DNA from: Brasenia schreberi
Taxonomy: Eukaryota > Streptophyta > Magnoliopsida > Nymphaeales > Cabombaceae
DNA length: 64,000 nt
Direction: 5' to 3'
Assembly (NCBI GenBank): GCA_036023115.1
Contig: JAYKKT010000076.1
Coordinates: forward strand, 868,001 to 932,000
Shown here: positions 1-11,211 of the stretch, piece by piece
How the letters are laid out: each line of letters begins with the position of its first letter
How positions within the stretch are numbered: position 1 is the first letter of the stretch
The notes under the pieces: model-generated
Seen by the model: the letters and a program-made list of their open reading frames with translations, nothing else
What the model was told of the DNA's origin: nothing
Databases searched by the model: none
Translations under genes and position numbers: made by a program

Positions 1-307
1 CAAGTAGTACGTGCTATTTCTAAATAGGCTGATCTGGAATGGATCGAGTGTAGGCTTGGGATAAGTCCTCCCCTCTTCTCTTCTCCTTCCAAAAGGAAAA
101 CAAAGGCCCAAATCAAAAGGGAATTTCCCATTTAAAGTCTCTTTCCAAAAGAAAGAAACCAGACTTCAAAAAGAAAAATCGATTCTCTTATGAAAAAGAG
201 GGATTAAAAAAAAAAAAAAATACTCCCAAAGGGAGACCCTCTATGAAAAAAAGGAAAAAGAGGCCAAAAAGCTCAAAAAGAGCAGTTTTCCGCCTTCTAT
301 GCCTTAA

Positions 308-337
308 ACCACGGGATGCTTCAGAAGGGACCGTGGT
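308..337 (+). other. Conserved 3' UTR hairpin
   Basis: The arms ACCACGG and CCGTGGT pair perfectly around a 16-base loop. The same structure is at 18387-18416 (B) and 32162-32191 (C), and with one arm mismatch at 40886-40915 (D). A related sequence is in element G near 57338-57366 on the minus strand. The role is unknown; RNA stability, packaging or 3' end control are all guesses. Confidence 0.55.
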
Positions 338-958
338 ATCTCTTTCCCATCCCTGGCTTATCCCAAGCTAAAGCATGGTTCATTTCGAGGAATCCTAAAG
401 TAAAAATAGGATTTACTTACTTGAATTTCGTCTTGTTTGAGAATTCGACGTTTTGAGTAAGGCGTAGGAATTTGAAATGAAGCTTGTCTTCTTATAAAAC
501 CTCCGCTAGATAAGCGAGTGTTAAGACTCAAACAAGGGCAAACACGAAGAGCTCGAGATCCTTAGGATCGAAGCTCAAGACAGTTGTCCCTTTTGTAAAT
601 AGCTTTTGTAAATAAGTTTTGAAAACCGAACATCGAACAGCATAGGATTTGCTCACTTGGAGCAATAGACCTTGTAAGTCTCTAGAGTTCGACCACATCT
701 GGTCTCTGGGAAGTCGCCACTCTTGGCACCACACCCATGTCATTTGCATTCCACGCATAGTACTTACATGAACATGATCCCATTTAGGACCAGATTCCAT
801 AGCAAAACCCTTTGGCGTGATATCTCCTCCTACCGGAGTTTGTAAATTGAGATTTTGCTAAAAATAAGACGATCCCATATTCTTCGTGGCTAGATCTAGG
901 GAGACATTAAAAGGGGTGTTTTGTCATCTTTGCCCTTATCCAAATCTATTTGGACAAG

Positions 959-974
959 GCCAAAGAGGGGCATC
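959..974 (+). other. Polypurine tract of element A
   Basis: The sequence GCCAAAGAGGGGCATC sits directly before the LTR start TGTAAACACC. This is the usual position of the plus-strand primer of an LTR retrotransposon. The identical tract precedes the 3' LTRs of B, C, D and G. Confidence 0.85.
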
Positions 975-2208
975 TGTAAACACCCCGAATTCCCACGAAT
1001 TTCTCAAATTCATCTGGTTTTGTAAAAGCAGCCCCAAAGGGCCATTTTTGAGTCTGGAAACCCAGGAGCCTTCCAAACAACCCTGTACATACGTTTTGAA
1101 CTCTATATTTCGAAAACATACAATATAGCTTTTAAAACCTTTTTAAAACATGTTTTGAAACCCCGAAGCGGCTTGGCCCGATCAAGACAGGACCAGGAGA
1201 GCTAAGAAGAGCCCAGAACCGGAGCACATGTCGAGCTCGGCACAGCAACTCTTGTATCTAATTCACACCCCCAGGATCTCGAATGTCTAAGACCCTGTTC
1301 TTATCAAAATATCCTTTGAAGTCATCTCCGGAAGGCAGAAACGGAGGCGGACGACCATGTTGGCGAAGACCCAACGCAGACGGAGTACTGATGCTGTCAG
1401 ACCCCGCACAAATCGTCCGTTTCGAACCCAGCTCGAAGGAGTCAGAGTTCAGTTTGGATTGGATCTGGACCATATACATCCAGATCCCAACCCAAACCCA
1501 TATGTGGACTTGGATTTGGATTTGGATCCAGAGATCCAATCCAATATCCATATCCATGGCCCACATCACCTTCTCATAAATGGAGGTGGGGCCCACTTGA
1601 AATTCACGTGGGATATTGGGCATGAGAGAGAGTGGGGATGGAAAATATCAAGAGTGTTGTAATTAAGCTTGACTTGTGTGTCAAGTTTGGGGTTAATCAT
1701 GTGGGTTAGCCTAATTGAGTGGGTTTAAGCTTGTAATTAGCCAAAACCTAACCTAGGGTTGCACCAACATGAGGTGGTTAAGGTCTATGGGCCATGCAAA
1801 GGGAGCTCCTTCGCCTAAACCTAACCCAAAACGCCTAATCCTAGCCTAAACCCCTAATCCACCCCTAATCTGAGCCTAATCACCTAACCCACTTCCCTAA
1901 TCCCGGCCTAATCCCAACCTAATCACCTAACCCACTTCCCTAATCCTTCCCTAAACCTAGATTAATTTCCCTAATCCTAGCCTAAACCTAGCCTAATCAC
2001 CTAACCTAGCTCACTAAACCTCACCCTAAAACCCAACCACCTAACCTAGCCCTAAACCCCTAAACCACTCCTAGCCCACAATCTACCCAAACCCATATTT
2101 TTCAAAATATCTGGCCCAACCCTTTCCAGCCCACCTTATCTACATACCACCCTACCTAAACCACCTAACCACTACCCCAAGCCCAGCCCTAACCGACCTA
2201 CCCATCCC

Positions 2209-2216
2209 TATTTAAA
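2209..2216 (+). promoter_or_regulatory. Probable TATA box of LTR A
   Basis: TATTTAAA is followed by a C-run and a GC-rich GGGGCGGG stretch. An equivalent TATTTAAA or TATATAAA lies at the same place in every LTR of the family that reaches this point: 6556-6563, 9089-9096, 20289-20296, 22772-22779, 42769-42776, and 52403-52410 on the minus strand. The sequence downstream would be R and U5, about 2.1 kb. Confidence 0.6.
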
Positions 2217-3189
2217 CCCCCCCCCCCTTTTGGGGCGGGTTTTTCCTAGCAAGAACCCTCACCTCACCCAGTCGGGCCCTCTCTTCCCCATTTCCTCACC
2301 CAGTTAAACCTGCCCGCCTGCTCCACCTGCTCCACCAGCACTACCTGCACCGCCACCTTCTCTCTTCCATCCACCACCATCTCCCAGCCGGACGCCACCA
2401 CCCTCTCCCAGCCGGACGCCACACTTGCTCTCCATCCCATCTACACCTGGCTTCTCTCTTCCATCCGCCACCTCTCCCCATGCGGTAAGCATTCCCTAAC
2501 TATCCCTAAATCCTTCTCTACTCCCTCTCCACTCCTAGCCACCTACCCTATCATCATCTCAGCCCTTTGTCACCACCCTTTTAACTTAGCCGAACCTAAC
2601 ACAACCTAAACTACCGGCCACTACCTAACCATCCCATTTGCACCCGGCCAGCCATTTCTTCCACCCTATAGGACTCCCATTCGGCCTTCCCATAAACTCC
2701 CCTTTTAGGTCCACCTTCCCTAAACCCTCGACTCTCCTAGTGACCCTAAACACTCACTTGGTCCAGCCTCTTTAACCCCCCACATCGAGGCGACACCCAT
2801 TTGCAGCCGGCCACCTTCGAGGCGCCTATCCCGCGCCCCACTTGCAGCTGACCAGCACCCTTGGTCACCTATCCTCGCGGAGCTCCCGTTTGCAGCCCAA
2901 GGCGAAGCCCAAGCCCACGCTCAAGCAAGGCCTCTACGGACCAGCTACTCGTAAGTGCCTAAACTCGGTCTTTAGTTGTATGCTTGCTTGAGATTCAATT
3001 TGATACGGGGTTGTAATAACGGAGCATAGTCTCCCCCCGCTTGTAATAACGTGGCTTGGCACACCCACACACGTGCACTTTCTTAGTCGTGCACGATTTT
3101 GAACACACACGGGCCTAATCAGCCCCTAATACATAAATATATATATATATTTTCATTTTCGAAGGGATTTGCTTAAGTTGGGTGCGCTG

Positions 3190-3697
3190 TCTTTCAATTC
3201 AAGCACTCACACACATTGAGCTTTCGCTCTTATTTGAAAGACCCAAGTAAGGGCCAACCTATACTATTTGGGTTTCATTTCATGTCGTGTGAGTAAGTCT
3301 TTCAATTCAAGCACTTTCACACACATTGAGCCTTCGCTCTTACTCCCAAGACCCAAGTAAGGGCCGACCTATACTATTTGGGTTTCATTTCATGTCGTGT
3401 GAGTAAGTCTTTCAATTCAAGCACTTTCACACACATTGAGCCTTCGCTCTTACTCCCAAGACCTTAGTAAAGGCCTTATTGCAGTTATATTTGGGTTTCA
3501 TTTATGTCGTGTGTGTAGTACTTCAATTCAAGCACTTTCACACACATTGAGCCTTCGCTCTTACTCCCAAGACCTTAGTCAAGGCCATACTGCAATTTAT
3601 ATTTGGGTTTAATTTCATGTCGTGTGTGTAAGTCTTTCAATTCAAGCACGCACCCACATTGAGCCTTCGCTCTTATTTGCAAGACCCGAGTAAGGGC
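3190..3697 (+). repeat. 110-bp tandem repeat, 5 units (LTR A)
   Basis: Units begin near GTCTTTCAATTCAAGCAC, contain CACATTGAGC and TTCGCTCTTA, and end near TTTCATGTCGTGTG. Five CATTGAGC anchors lie about 105-115 bp apart. The array is in the transcribed part of the LTR and its copy number differs between LTRs. Confidence 0.85.
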
Positions 3698-3722
3698 TCA
3701 TATACATAATCTATATACATAT

Positions 3723-3820
3723 CTCCCTTCAGTTATTTCCCTTCGGTTATTTCCCTTCGGTTATTTCCCTTCGGTTATTTCCCTTCGGTTATTTCCCTTC
3801 AGTCATTTCCCTTCAGTATT
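3723..3820 (+). repeat. 14-bp minisatellite (LTR A)
   Basis: About seven direct copies of TTATTTCCCTTCGG, the last ones with CAG in place of CGG. The same minisatellite, with fewer copies, is in LTRs B (10478-10560) and C (24267-24335). Confidence 0.85.
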
Positions 3821-4119
3821 GTCTTTACATTTTGGGTTTTCCCTTTGGAGTAGCGTGAGTTTGCATTGCATCTACGCCATACCACGAGGTAGGACGCATA
3901 TTGCATCAAAGCAAGCCCCGCTCGAATTCGCCCACGTAGTGGAGTGTTCATAACACACAAACTAGGTGGCCCGAAAAGGGATAAAAGAAAAGACTTAGGC
4001 ACGTGCAAATCCACGTGATCTAAAACATGCAATCGCATTTTAAAGACCCGAAATAGACACCTCGAACTGCTTCGTAGACTTTCTCTCCAAAAACTCGATT
4101 TTTGCAAAGCGTACAGACT

Positions 4120-4147
4120 GACCCTTGTGCATCGGTGCAAGAAGGTC
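4120..4147 (+). other. Conserved U5 hairpin (LTR A)
   Basis: GACC-CTTG pairs with CAAG-AA-GGTC around a short loop. Homologues lie at 5546-5573, 10861-10888, 24637-24664, 33845-33872 and 45226-45253. Element G has a related hairpin in which one closing base pair differs on both sides, which supports an RNA structure. Confidence 0.55.
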
Positions 4148-4330
4148 TGCGACGACAAGAGCTTACTTGCTCACAGTCACCACGTTTAGAAGTCAGTGTT
4201 AAAAATATCTTCGCTAGCTTAGGTAAGTTAGCTGGCACGCCCTGTTTGCATACATAGGACTTAGACACACGAGAGGATCCGCTCCAAGCCCTGAAAAAGG
4301 CAAAGAGGCGGGGATTTTTGCGTGTCTACA

Positions 4331-5757
4331 GGTCTTTAGTTGTATACTTGCTTGAGATTCAATTCGATACGGGGTTGTAATAACGGAGCATAGTCTCCCC
4401 CCGCTTGTAATAACGTGGCTTGACACACCCACACACATGCACTCTCTTAGTTGTGCACAATTTTGAATACACACAGGCCTAATCAGCCCCTAATACATAA
4501 ATATATACATATACTTTAATTTTGTAGGGTTTTGCTTAAGTTGGGTGTGTTGTCTTTCAATTCAAGTACTCACACACATTGAGCCTTCGCTCTTATTTGA
4601 AAGACCCAAGTAAGGGCCGACCTATACTATTTGGGTTTCATTTCATGTCGTGTGTGTAAGTCTTTCAATTCAAGCACTCACACACATTGAGCTTTCGCTC
4701 TTATTTGAAAGACCCAAGTAAAGGCCGACCTATACTATTTGGGTTTCATTTCATGTCGTGTGTGTAAGTCTTTTAATTCAAGCACTCACACACATTGAGC
4801 TTTCGCTCTTATTTGAAAGACCCAAGTAAGGGCCGTGTTATACTATTTGGGTTTAATTTCATGTTGTGTGCGTAGTACTTCAATTCAAGCACTCACACAC
4901 ATTGAGCTTTCGCTCTTATTCCCAAGACCTTAATCAAGGCCATACTGCAAGTTATATTTGGGTTTAATTTCATGTTGTGTGCGTAGTACTTCAATTCAAG
5001 CACTCACACACATTGAGCTTTCGCTCTTATTCCCAAGACCTTAATCAAATCCATACTGCAAGTTATATTTGAGTTTAATTTCATGTCGTGTGTGTAAGTC
5101 TTTCAATTCAAGCACGCACCCACATTGAGCCTTCGCTCTTATTTGCAAGACCCGAGTAAGGGCCCATATACATACTCTATATACATATCTCCCTTCGGCA
5201 TTTACATTTCAAGTCATTTCCCTTCGGTTATTTCCCTTCGGCCTTGTCTTTACATTTCGGGTTTTCCCTTTGGAGTAGCGTGAGTTTGCATTGCATCTAC
5301 GCCATACCACGAGGTAGGACGCATATTGCATCAAAGCAAGCCCCGCTCGAATTCGCCCATGTAGTGGAGTGTTCATAACACACAAACTAGGTGGTCCATA
5401 AAGGGATAAAAGGAAAGACTTACGCACGTGCAAATTCGCGTGATCTAAAATCTGCAATCGCATCTAAAAGACCCGAATTAGACACCTTGAACCTTTTCGT
5501 AGGCTTTCTACACCCAAAAACTCGATTTTTCAAAGCGTACAGACTGACCCTTGCGCATCGGTGCAAGAAGGTCTGCGACGACAAGAGCTCACTTGCTCAC
5601 AGTCGCCACGATTAGAAGTTAGTTTAAAATACATCTTCGCTAGCTTAGGTAAGCTAGCTGGCACGCCCTGTTTACATAAATAGGCCTTAGACGCACAAGA
5701 GGATCCCCTCCAAGCCCAGGAAAGGCAGGGAGGCGTGGGGATTTTCGCGCGTCTACA
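4331..5757 (+). repeat. LTR fragment X (3' part only)
   Basis: The piece starts inside an LTR (GGTCTTTAGTTG, as at 7465) and runs to a proper LTR end, CGCGCGTCTACA. It holds six units of the 110-bp repeat (about 4553-5166) and the U5 hairpin. Its left half should lie to the left of element A, outside the window. The right flank at 5758 is again inside an LTR. Confidence 0.82.
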
Positions 5758-7863
5758 CCCCGCACAAACCGTTCATTTCAAACACAGCTCGAAGGAGTTA
5801 GAGTTCAGTTTGGATCGGATCTGGACCATATATATCCAGATCCCAATCCAAACCCATGTATGGACTTGGATTTGGATTTGGATTCAAAAATCCAATCCAA
5901 TATCCATATCCATGGCCCACATCACCTTCTCATAAATGGAGGTGGGGCCCACTTGAATTTCACGTGGGATTATGGGCATGAGAGAGAGTGGGGGAGGATA
6001 AGATCAAATGTATGTTGTAATTAAGCTTGACTTGTGTGTCAAGTTTGGGGTTAATCATGTGGTTAGCCTAATTAAGTGGGTTTAAGCTTGTAATTAGCCA
6101 AAACCTAACCTAGGGCTGCACCAACATAATGTGGTTAAGGTCTATGGGCCATGCAAAGGGAGCTCCTTCACCTAAACCTAACCAAAAACACCTAATCCTA
6201 GCCTTCTACCCTAATCCCATCCTAATCTGAGCCTAATCACCTGACCCACTTCCCTAATCCCGGCCTAATCCCAACCTAATCACCTAACCCACTTCCCTAA
6301 TCCTCCCCTAAACCTAGGTTAATTTCCCTAAACCTAGCCTAATCACCAAACCTACCTCACTAAACCTCACCCTAGAACCAACCCACCTAGCTAAACCCTA
6401 AACCTCTAAACCACCCCTAACCCACAACCTACCTAAACCACTTGTAATTAAAATATATGGCCCTACCCTTTCCAGCCCACCTTATCACCACACCACCCTA
6501 CCTAAACCACCTAACTACTACCCAAAAACCAGCCCTAACCGACCTAGCCCAGCCCTATATAAACCCCCCCTTGGGGGCGGGTTTTCCCATCGAGAAACCC
6601 CCTTCCACCAGTCGGGTCCTCCCATTTCCCAGCTCAGCCAACTCCCATCCTTGCTCCACTTGCCTCACAGCCCGCCTCCTCCTGCGCCACAACCTCCCAG
6701 CCGAGCACCACCACCGCCACCACCATTCCAGCCGAAGTCCCCCTCGCCATCCTCTTCACCCGACCGAACTAGCCGAGCCCCCACATCCGGCTGCTCCTTA
6801 ACCACCCGCCGCCTTCCACCATCCGGTTAGTACCCTACACTCCACCTTACTCCTTCTTCACTCCCTCTCCACTCTCAGCCACCTAACCCACTACCGTATC
6901 ACCCTAACATCAGCCACTCCACTTGCTGCCACCACTCCCCCTCGGCCAGGCCCATAATCACCCTAACTACCCGCCACCACCTAGACACCCTAGCTCCATT
7001 CGGCCACCCTATCCGACTCCCTAAAACCTGCCCATATCACCCCAATACACCTACTACACCAACTACCACCTGGCCCCATCTCCTAGCTAGTTACCTTCCC
7101 TTACACCACTCCTAGCCACTCTAGCAACCCGCCACCATCAAGTCCTCCTAGTCGGCCATTCCAACCGACTGTCATCTCATTCGGCCACCCTAGCAACCCG
7201 CCAACCTTAGGTGCCCCATTGGATCTCCCCTTAAGTTTCCCATACTCCCTTAGTGACCCATACTCCCTTAGTGACCCTACTCAGCCCCTTTAATCCCACA
7301 CGTCAAGGCGACACCCTTGCTAGTAGCCGGCAACCTTCAAGGCACCCGGCCAACACCCCTTGCCGTTCAACCTCGCGGAGCTCCCTTTTGCAGCCCAAGG
7401 CGAAGGCCAAGCCCACGCTCAAGCAAGGCATCTTCGGACCAGCTATTAGTAAGTGCCTAACTCGGTCTTTAGTTGTATACTTGCTTGAGATTCAATTCGA
7501 TACGGGGTTGTAATAACGGAGCATAGTCTCCCCCCGCTTGTAATAACGTGGCTTGGCACACCCACACACGTGCACTCTCTTAGTTGTGCACGATTTTGAA
7601 CACACACGGGCCTAATCAGCCCCTAATACATAAATATATACATATACTTTAATTTTTTGTAGGGTTCTGCTTAAGTTGGGTGTGTTGTCTTCCAATTCAA
7701 GCACTCGCACACATTAAGCCTTCGCTCTTATTTGAAAGACCAAAGTAAGGGCCGTGTTATACTATTTGGGCTTTCATTTCATGTCGTGTGTGTTGTCTTT
7801 CAATTCAAGCACTCACACACATTGAGCCTTCGCTCTTATTTGAAAGACCCAAGTAAGGGCCGT
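5758..7863 (+). repeat. LTR fragment Y (lacks both ends)
   Basis: The piece starts about 250-300 bp into an LTR (CCCGCACAAACCG) and stops inside the second unit of the 110-bp repeat, where the LTR of element B begins. It has the U3 inverted repeat, the telomere-like region (about 6110-6500) and TATATAAA at 6556-6563. It is closest to the D LTR in sequence. Short open frames in this stretch are not convincing genes. Confidence 0.8.
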
Positions 7864-10800
7864 TGTAAACACCCCGAAATCCCATGAATTTCTTAAACAA
7901 ACCTGGTTTTGTAAAAGCAGCCCCAAAGGGCCATTTTGAGTCTGGAAACCCAAGAGCCTTCCAGACAACCCTGTATATATGTTTTAAACTTCATATTTCA
8001 AAAATATATAATATGGCTTTTGAAAACCTTTTAAAAATACGTTTTTGAAACCCCGAAGCGGCTTGGCCCGATCAAGACAGGACCAGGAGAGCTAAGAAGA
8101 GCCCGGAACCGGAGCGCATGTCTAGCCCGGTGCAGCAACTCTTGTATTTGATTCAAACCCCTAGGATCTCGAACGTCCAAGACCCTGTTCTTATCAAAAT
8201 ATCATTTGAAGTCATCTCCGGAAGGCAGAAACGGAGGCAGACGACCATGTTGGCGAAGACCCAACGAAGACGGAGTACTGATGCTGTCAGACCCCGCACA
8301 AATCGTCTGTTTCGAACACAGCTCAAAGGAGTCAGAGTTCAGCTTGGATTGGATCTGGACCATATATATCCAGATCCCAATCCAAACCCATATGTGGACT
8401 TGGATTTGGATTTGGATCCAAAGATCCAATCCAATATCCATATCCATGGCCCACATCACCTTCTCATAAATGGAGGTGGGGCCCACTTGAAATTCACGTG
8501 GGATCATGGGCATGAGAGAGAGTGGGGATGGAAAATATCAAGAGTGTTGTAATTAAGCTTGACTTGTGTGTCAAGTTTGGGTTTAATCATGTGGGTTAGC
8601 CTAATTGAGTGGGTTTAAGCTTGTAATTAGCCAAAACCTAACCTAGGGCTGCACCAACATGAGGTGGTTAAGGTCTATGGGCCATGCAAAAGGAGCTCCT
8701 TCACCTAAACCTAACCCAAAATACCTAATCCAAGCCTACCCCCCCTAATCCACCCCTAATCTAAGCCTAATCACCTAACCCACTTCCCTAATCCCGGCCT
8801 AATCCCAACCTAATCACCTAACCCACTTCCCTAATCCTTCCCTAAACCTAGGTTAATTTCCCTAATCCTAGCCTAATCACCTAACCTAGCTCACTAAACC
8901 TCACCCTAAAACCCAACCACCTAACCTAGCCCTAAACCCCTAAACCACCCCTAGCCCACAATCTACCCAAACCCCTAGTTTTCAAAATATCTGGCCCAAC
9001 CCTTTCCAGCCCACCTTATCTACATACCACCCTACCTAAACCACCTAACCACTACCCCAAGCCCAGCCCTAACCGACCTACCCATCCCTATTTAAACCCC
9101 CCCCCCTTGGGGGCGGGTTTTCCTAGCTAGTAGCCCTCACCAATCCCAGCCGGGTCCCCTTCTTCCCCAAGTCCAGCCGAGTCCCATCATCTCCCTCCTG
9201 CTCCACCTACTCCACCTGCACCGCCACCTTCTCTCTTCCATCCACCACCATCTCCCAGCCGGACGCCACCACCATCTCCCAGCCGGACGCCACACTTGCT
9301 CCCCATCCCATCTACACCCGGCTTCTCTTTTCCATCCGCCGCCTCTCCCCATTCGGTAAATACCCCCCCCACTCTACCTAGCTCCTTCTCTACTCCCTCT
9401 CCACTCCTAGCCACCCACCATACCACCATCTTACCTACACATCAGCCTCTTTGCTGCCACCATTTTCACTTAGCCGAACCTAGCACAACCTAAACTACCG
9501 GCCACTACCTAACCATCCTATCTACATCCAACCACCCTATAGGACTCCCATTCGGCCTTCCCTTAAACTCCCCTTAGGTCCACATTCCCTAAACACTCGA
9601 CTCTCCTAGTGACCCTAAACACTCACTTGGTCCAACCCCTTTAATCCCCCACATCGAGGCGACACCCATTTGCAGCCGGCCACCTTCGAGGCGCCTATCC
9701 CGCGCCCCATTTGCAGCCGGCCAGCACCCTTTGTCATCCACCCTCGCGGAGCTCCCGTTTGCAGCCCAAGGCGAAGGCCAAGCCCACGCTCAAGCAAGGC
9801 CTCTACGGACCAGCTACTCGTAAGTGCCTAAACTCGGTCTTTAGTTGTATACTTGCTTGAGATTCAATTTGATACGGGGTTGTAATAACGGAGCATAGTC
9901 TCCCCCCGCTTGTAATAACGTGGCTTGGCGCACCCACACACGTGCACTCTCTTAGTTGTGCACGATTTTGAACACACACGGGCCTAATCAGCCCCTAATA
10001 CATAAGTATATATACTTTCATTTTCGAAGGGTTTTGCTTGAGTTGGGTGCGTTGTCTTTCAATTCAAGCACTCACACACATTGAGCTTTCGCTCTTATTT
10101 GTAAGACCCAAGTAAGGGCCGACCGATACTATTTGGGTTTCATTTCATGTCGTGTGTGTAAGTCTTTCAATTCAAGCACTCTCACACACATTGAGCCTTC
10201 GCTCTTATTCCCAAGACCTTAGTAAAGGCCTTATTGCAGTTATATTTGGGTTTCATTTATGTCGTGTGTGTAGTACTTCAATTCAAGCACTCTCACACAC
10301 ATTGAGCCTTCGCTCTTACTCCCAAGACCTTAGTCAAGTTCATACTGCAATTTATATTTGGGTTTAATTTCATGTCATGTGAGTAAGTCTTTCAATTCAA
10401 GCATGCACCCACATTGAGCCTTCGCTCTTATTTGTAAGACCCGAGTAAGGGCTCATATACATAATCTATATACATATCTCCCTTCGGTTATTTCCCTTCG
10501 GTTATTTCCCTTCGGTTATTTCCCTTCAGTTATTTCCCTTCAGTTATTTCCCTTCAGTATTGTCTTTACATTTCGGGTTTTCCCTTTGGAGTAGCGTGAG
10601 TTTGCATTGCATCTACGCCATACCACGAGGTAGGACGCATATTGCATCGAAGCAAGCCCTGCTCGAATTCGCCCATGTAGTGGAGTGTTCATAACACACA
10701 AACTAGGTGGCCCGAAAAGGGATAAAAGAAAAGACTTAGGCATGTGCAAATCCACGTGATCTAAAACATACAATCGCATTTTAAAGACCCGAAATAGACA

Positions 10801-11070
10801 CCTCGAACCGCTTCGTAGACTTTCTCTCCGAAAACTCGATTTTTGCAAAGCGTACAGACTGACCCTTGTGCATCGGTGCAAGAAGGTCTGCGACGACAAG
10901 AGCTTACTTGCTCACAGTCGCCACGTTTAGAAGTCAGTGTTAAAAATATCTTCGCTAGCTTAGGTAAGCTAGTTGGCATGCCCTGTTTGCATACATAGGC
11001 CTTAGACACAGAAGAGGATCCGCTCCGAGCCCTGAAAAAGGCTAGAGGCGGGGATTTTCGCGCGTCTACA
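7864..11070 (+). repeat. 5' LTR of element B
   Basis: TGTAAACACC...GCGTCTACA, about 3.2 kb. It contains the U3 inverted repeat (8344-8385), the telomere-like region (about 8635-9040), TATTTAAA at 9089-9096, four 110-bp units (10049-10450), a 14-bp minisatellite (10478-10560) and the U5 hairpin (10861-10888). The primer site follows directly. Confidence 0.9.
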
Positions 11071-11075
11071 GTGAT

Positions 11076-11093
11076 TTGCATGCCTGGTGGGAC
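11076..11093 (+). other. Primer-binding site of element B (one base changed)
   Basis: The sequence reads TTGCATGCCTGGTGGGAC, six bases after the LTR end. Element C and element G both have TGGCACGCCCGGTGGGAC, so B has mutated, including loss of the second G of TGG. I do not assign the tRNA. Confidence 0.75.
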
Positions 11094-11211
11094 GTGAGCC
11101 TTTCAAAAATCGAGTTTTAAGTAGAAGTCTTGCGAAAATTTTGTAAAAAGGTGTCATTTTAACTTGTTTTCTTTGCTTGTACTTAGGATATTTTGAAAAA
11201 GCTTGAAAAGC

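Larger units (their letters stand above)
1..974 (+). other. 3' untranslated region of element A
   Basis: This stretch matches the segment between the pol stop codon and the 3' LTR in elements B (17886-19052), C (31660-32829) and D (40385-41552). The pol gene of A lies to the left of the window. It holds A-rich runs, a 7-bp-stem inverted repeat at 308-337 and the polypurine tract at 959-974. An antisense open frame at 528-800 resembles part of a longer antisense frame in C (32429-32782) but is shortened here; I do not treat it as a gene. Confidence 0.85.
975..4330 (+). repeat. 3' LTR of element A (complete)
   Basis: The LTR starts TGTAAACACC just after the polypurine tract and ends GTGTCTACA, about 3.36 kb. 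In order it holds a paired inverted repeat near 1454-1495, a G-box CACGTG at 1605-1610, a C-rich telomere-like CCTAA region (about 1740-2165), a TATA box at 2209-2216, a C-run followed by GGGGCGGG, five units of a tandem repeat of about 110 bp (3190-3697), a 14-bp minisatellite (3723-3820) and a U5 hairpin (4120-4147). The right flank at 4331 is the middle of another LTR, so A was inserted in an older LTR. Confidence 0.88.

Noticed and set aside
1258..1662. Overlapping open frames on both strands in each U3 (also near 8118-8552, 19391-19741, 21696-22205, 52956-53273)
   Set aside because: They follow the GGATTT inverted repeats and telomere-like DNA, give low-complexity Asp/Leu/Pro or Trp/Ile repeats on both strands, and are not kept in all copies.
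1740..2165. Interstitial telomere from chromosome fusion
   Set aside because: Motifs are degenerate, at the same place in every LTR, so they belong to the element.
3190..3697. Could the 110-bp arrays be CRISPR repeats?
   Set aside because: Units are contiguous with no unique spacers, in a plant retrotransposon LTR.
6457..6801. Proline/histidine-rich frame in LTR Y and similar frames at 22789-23142 and 48153-48412
   Set aside because: Composition is explained by C-rich DNA around the TATA box; no domain and no conservation of frame between LTRs.
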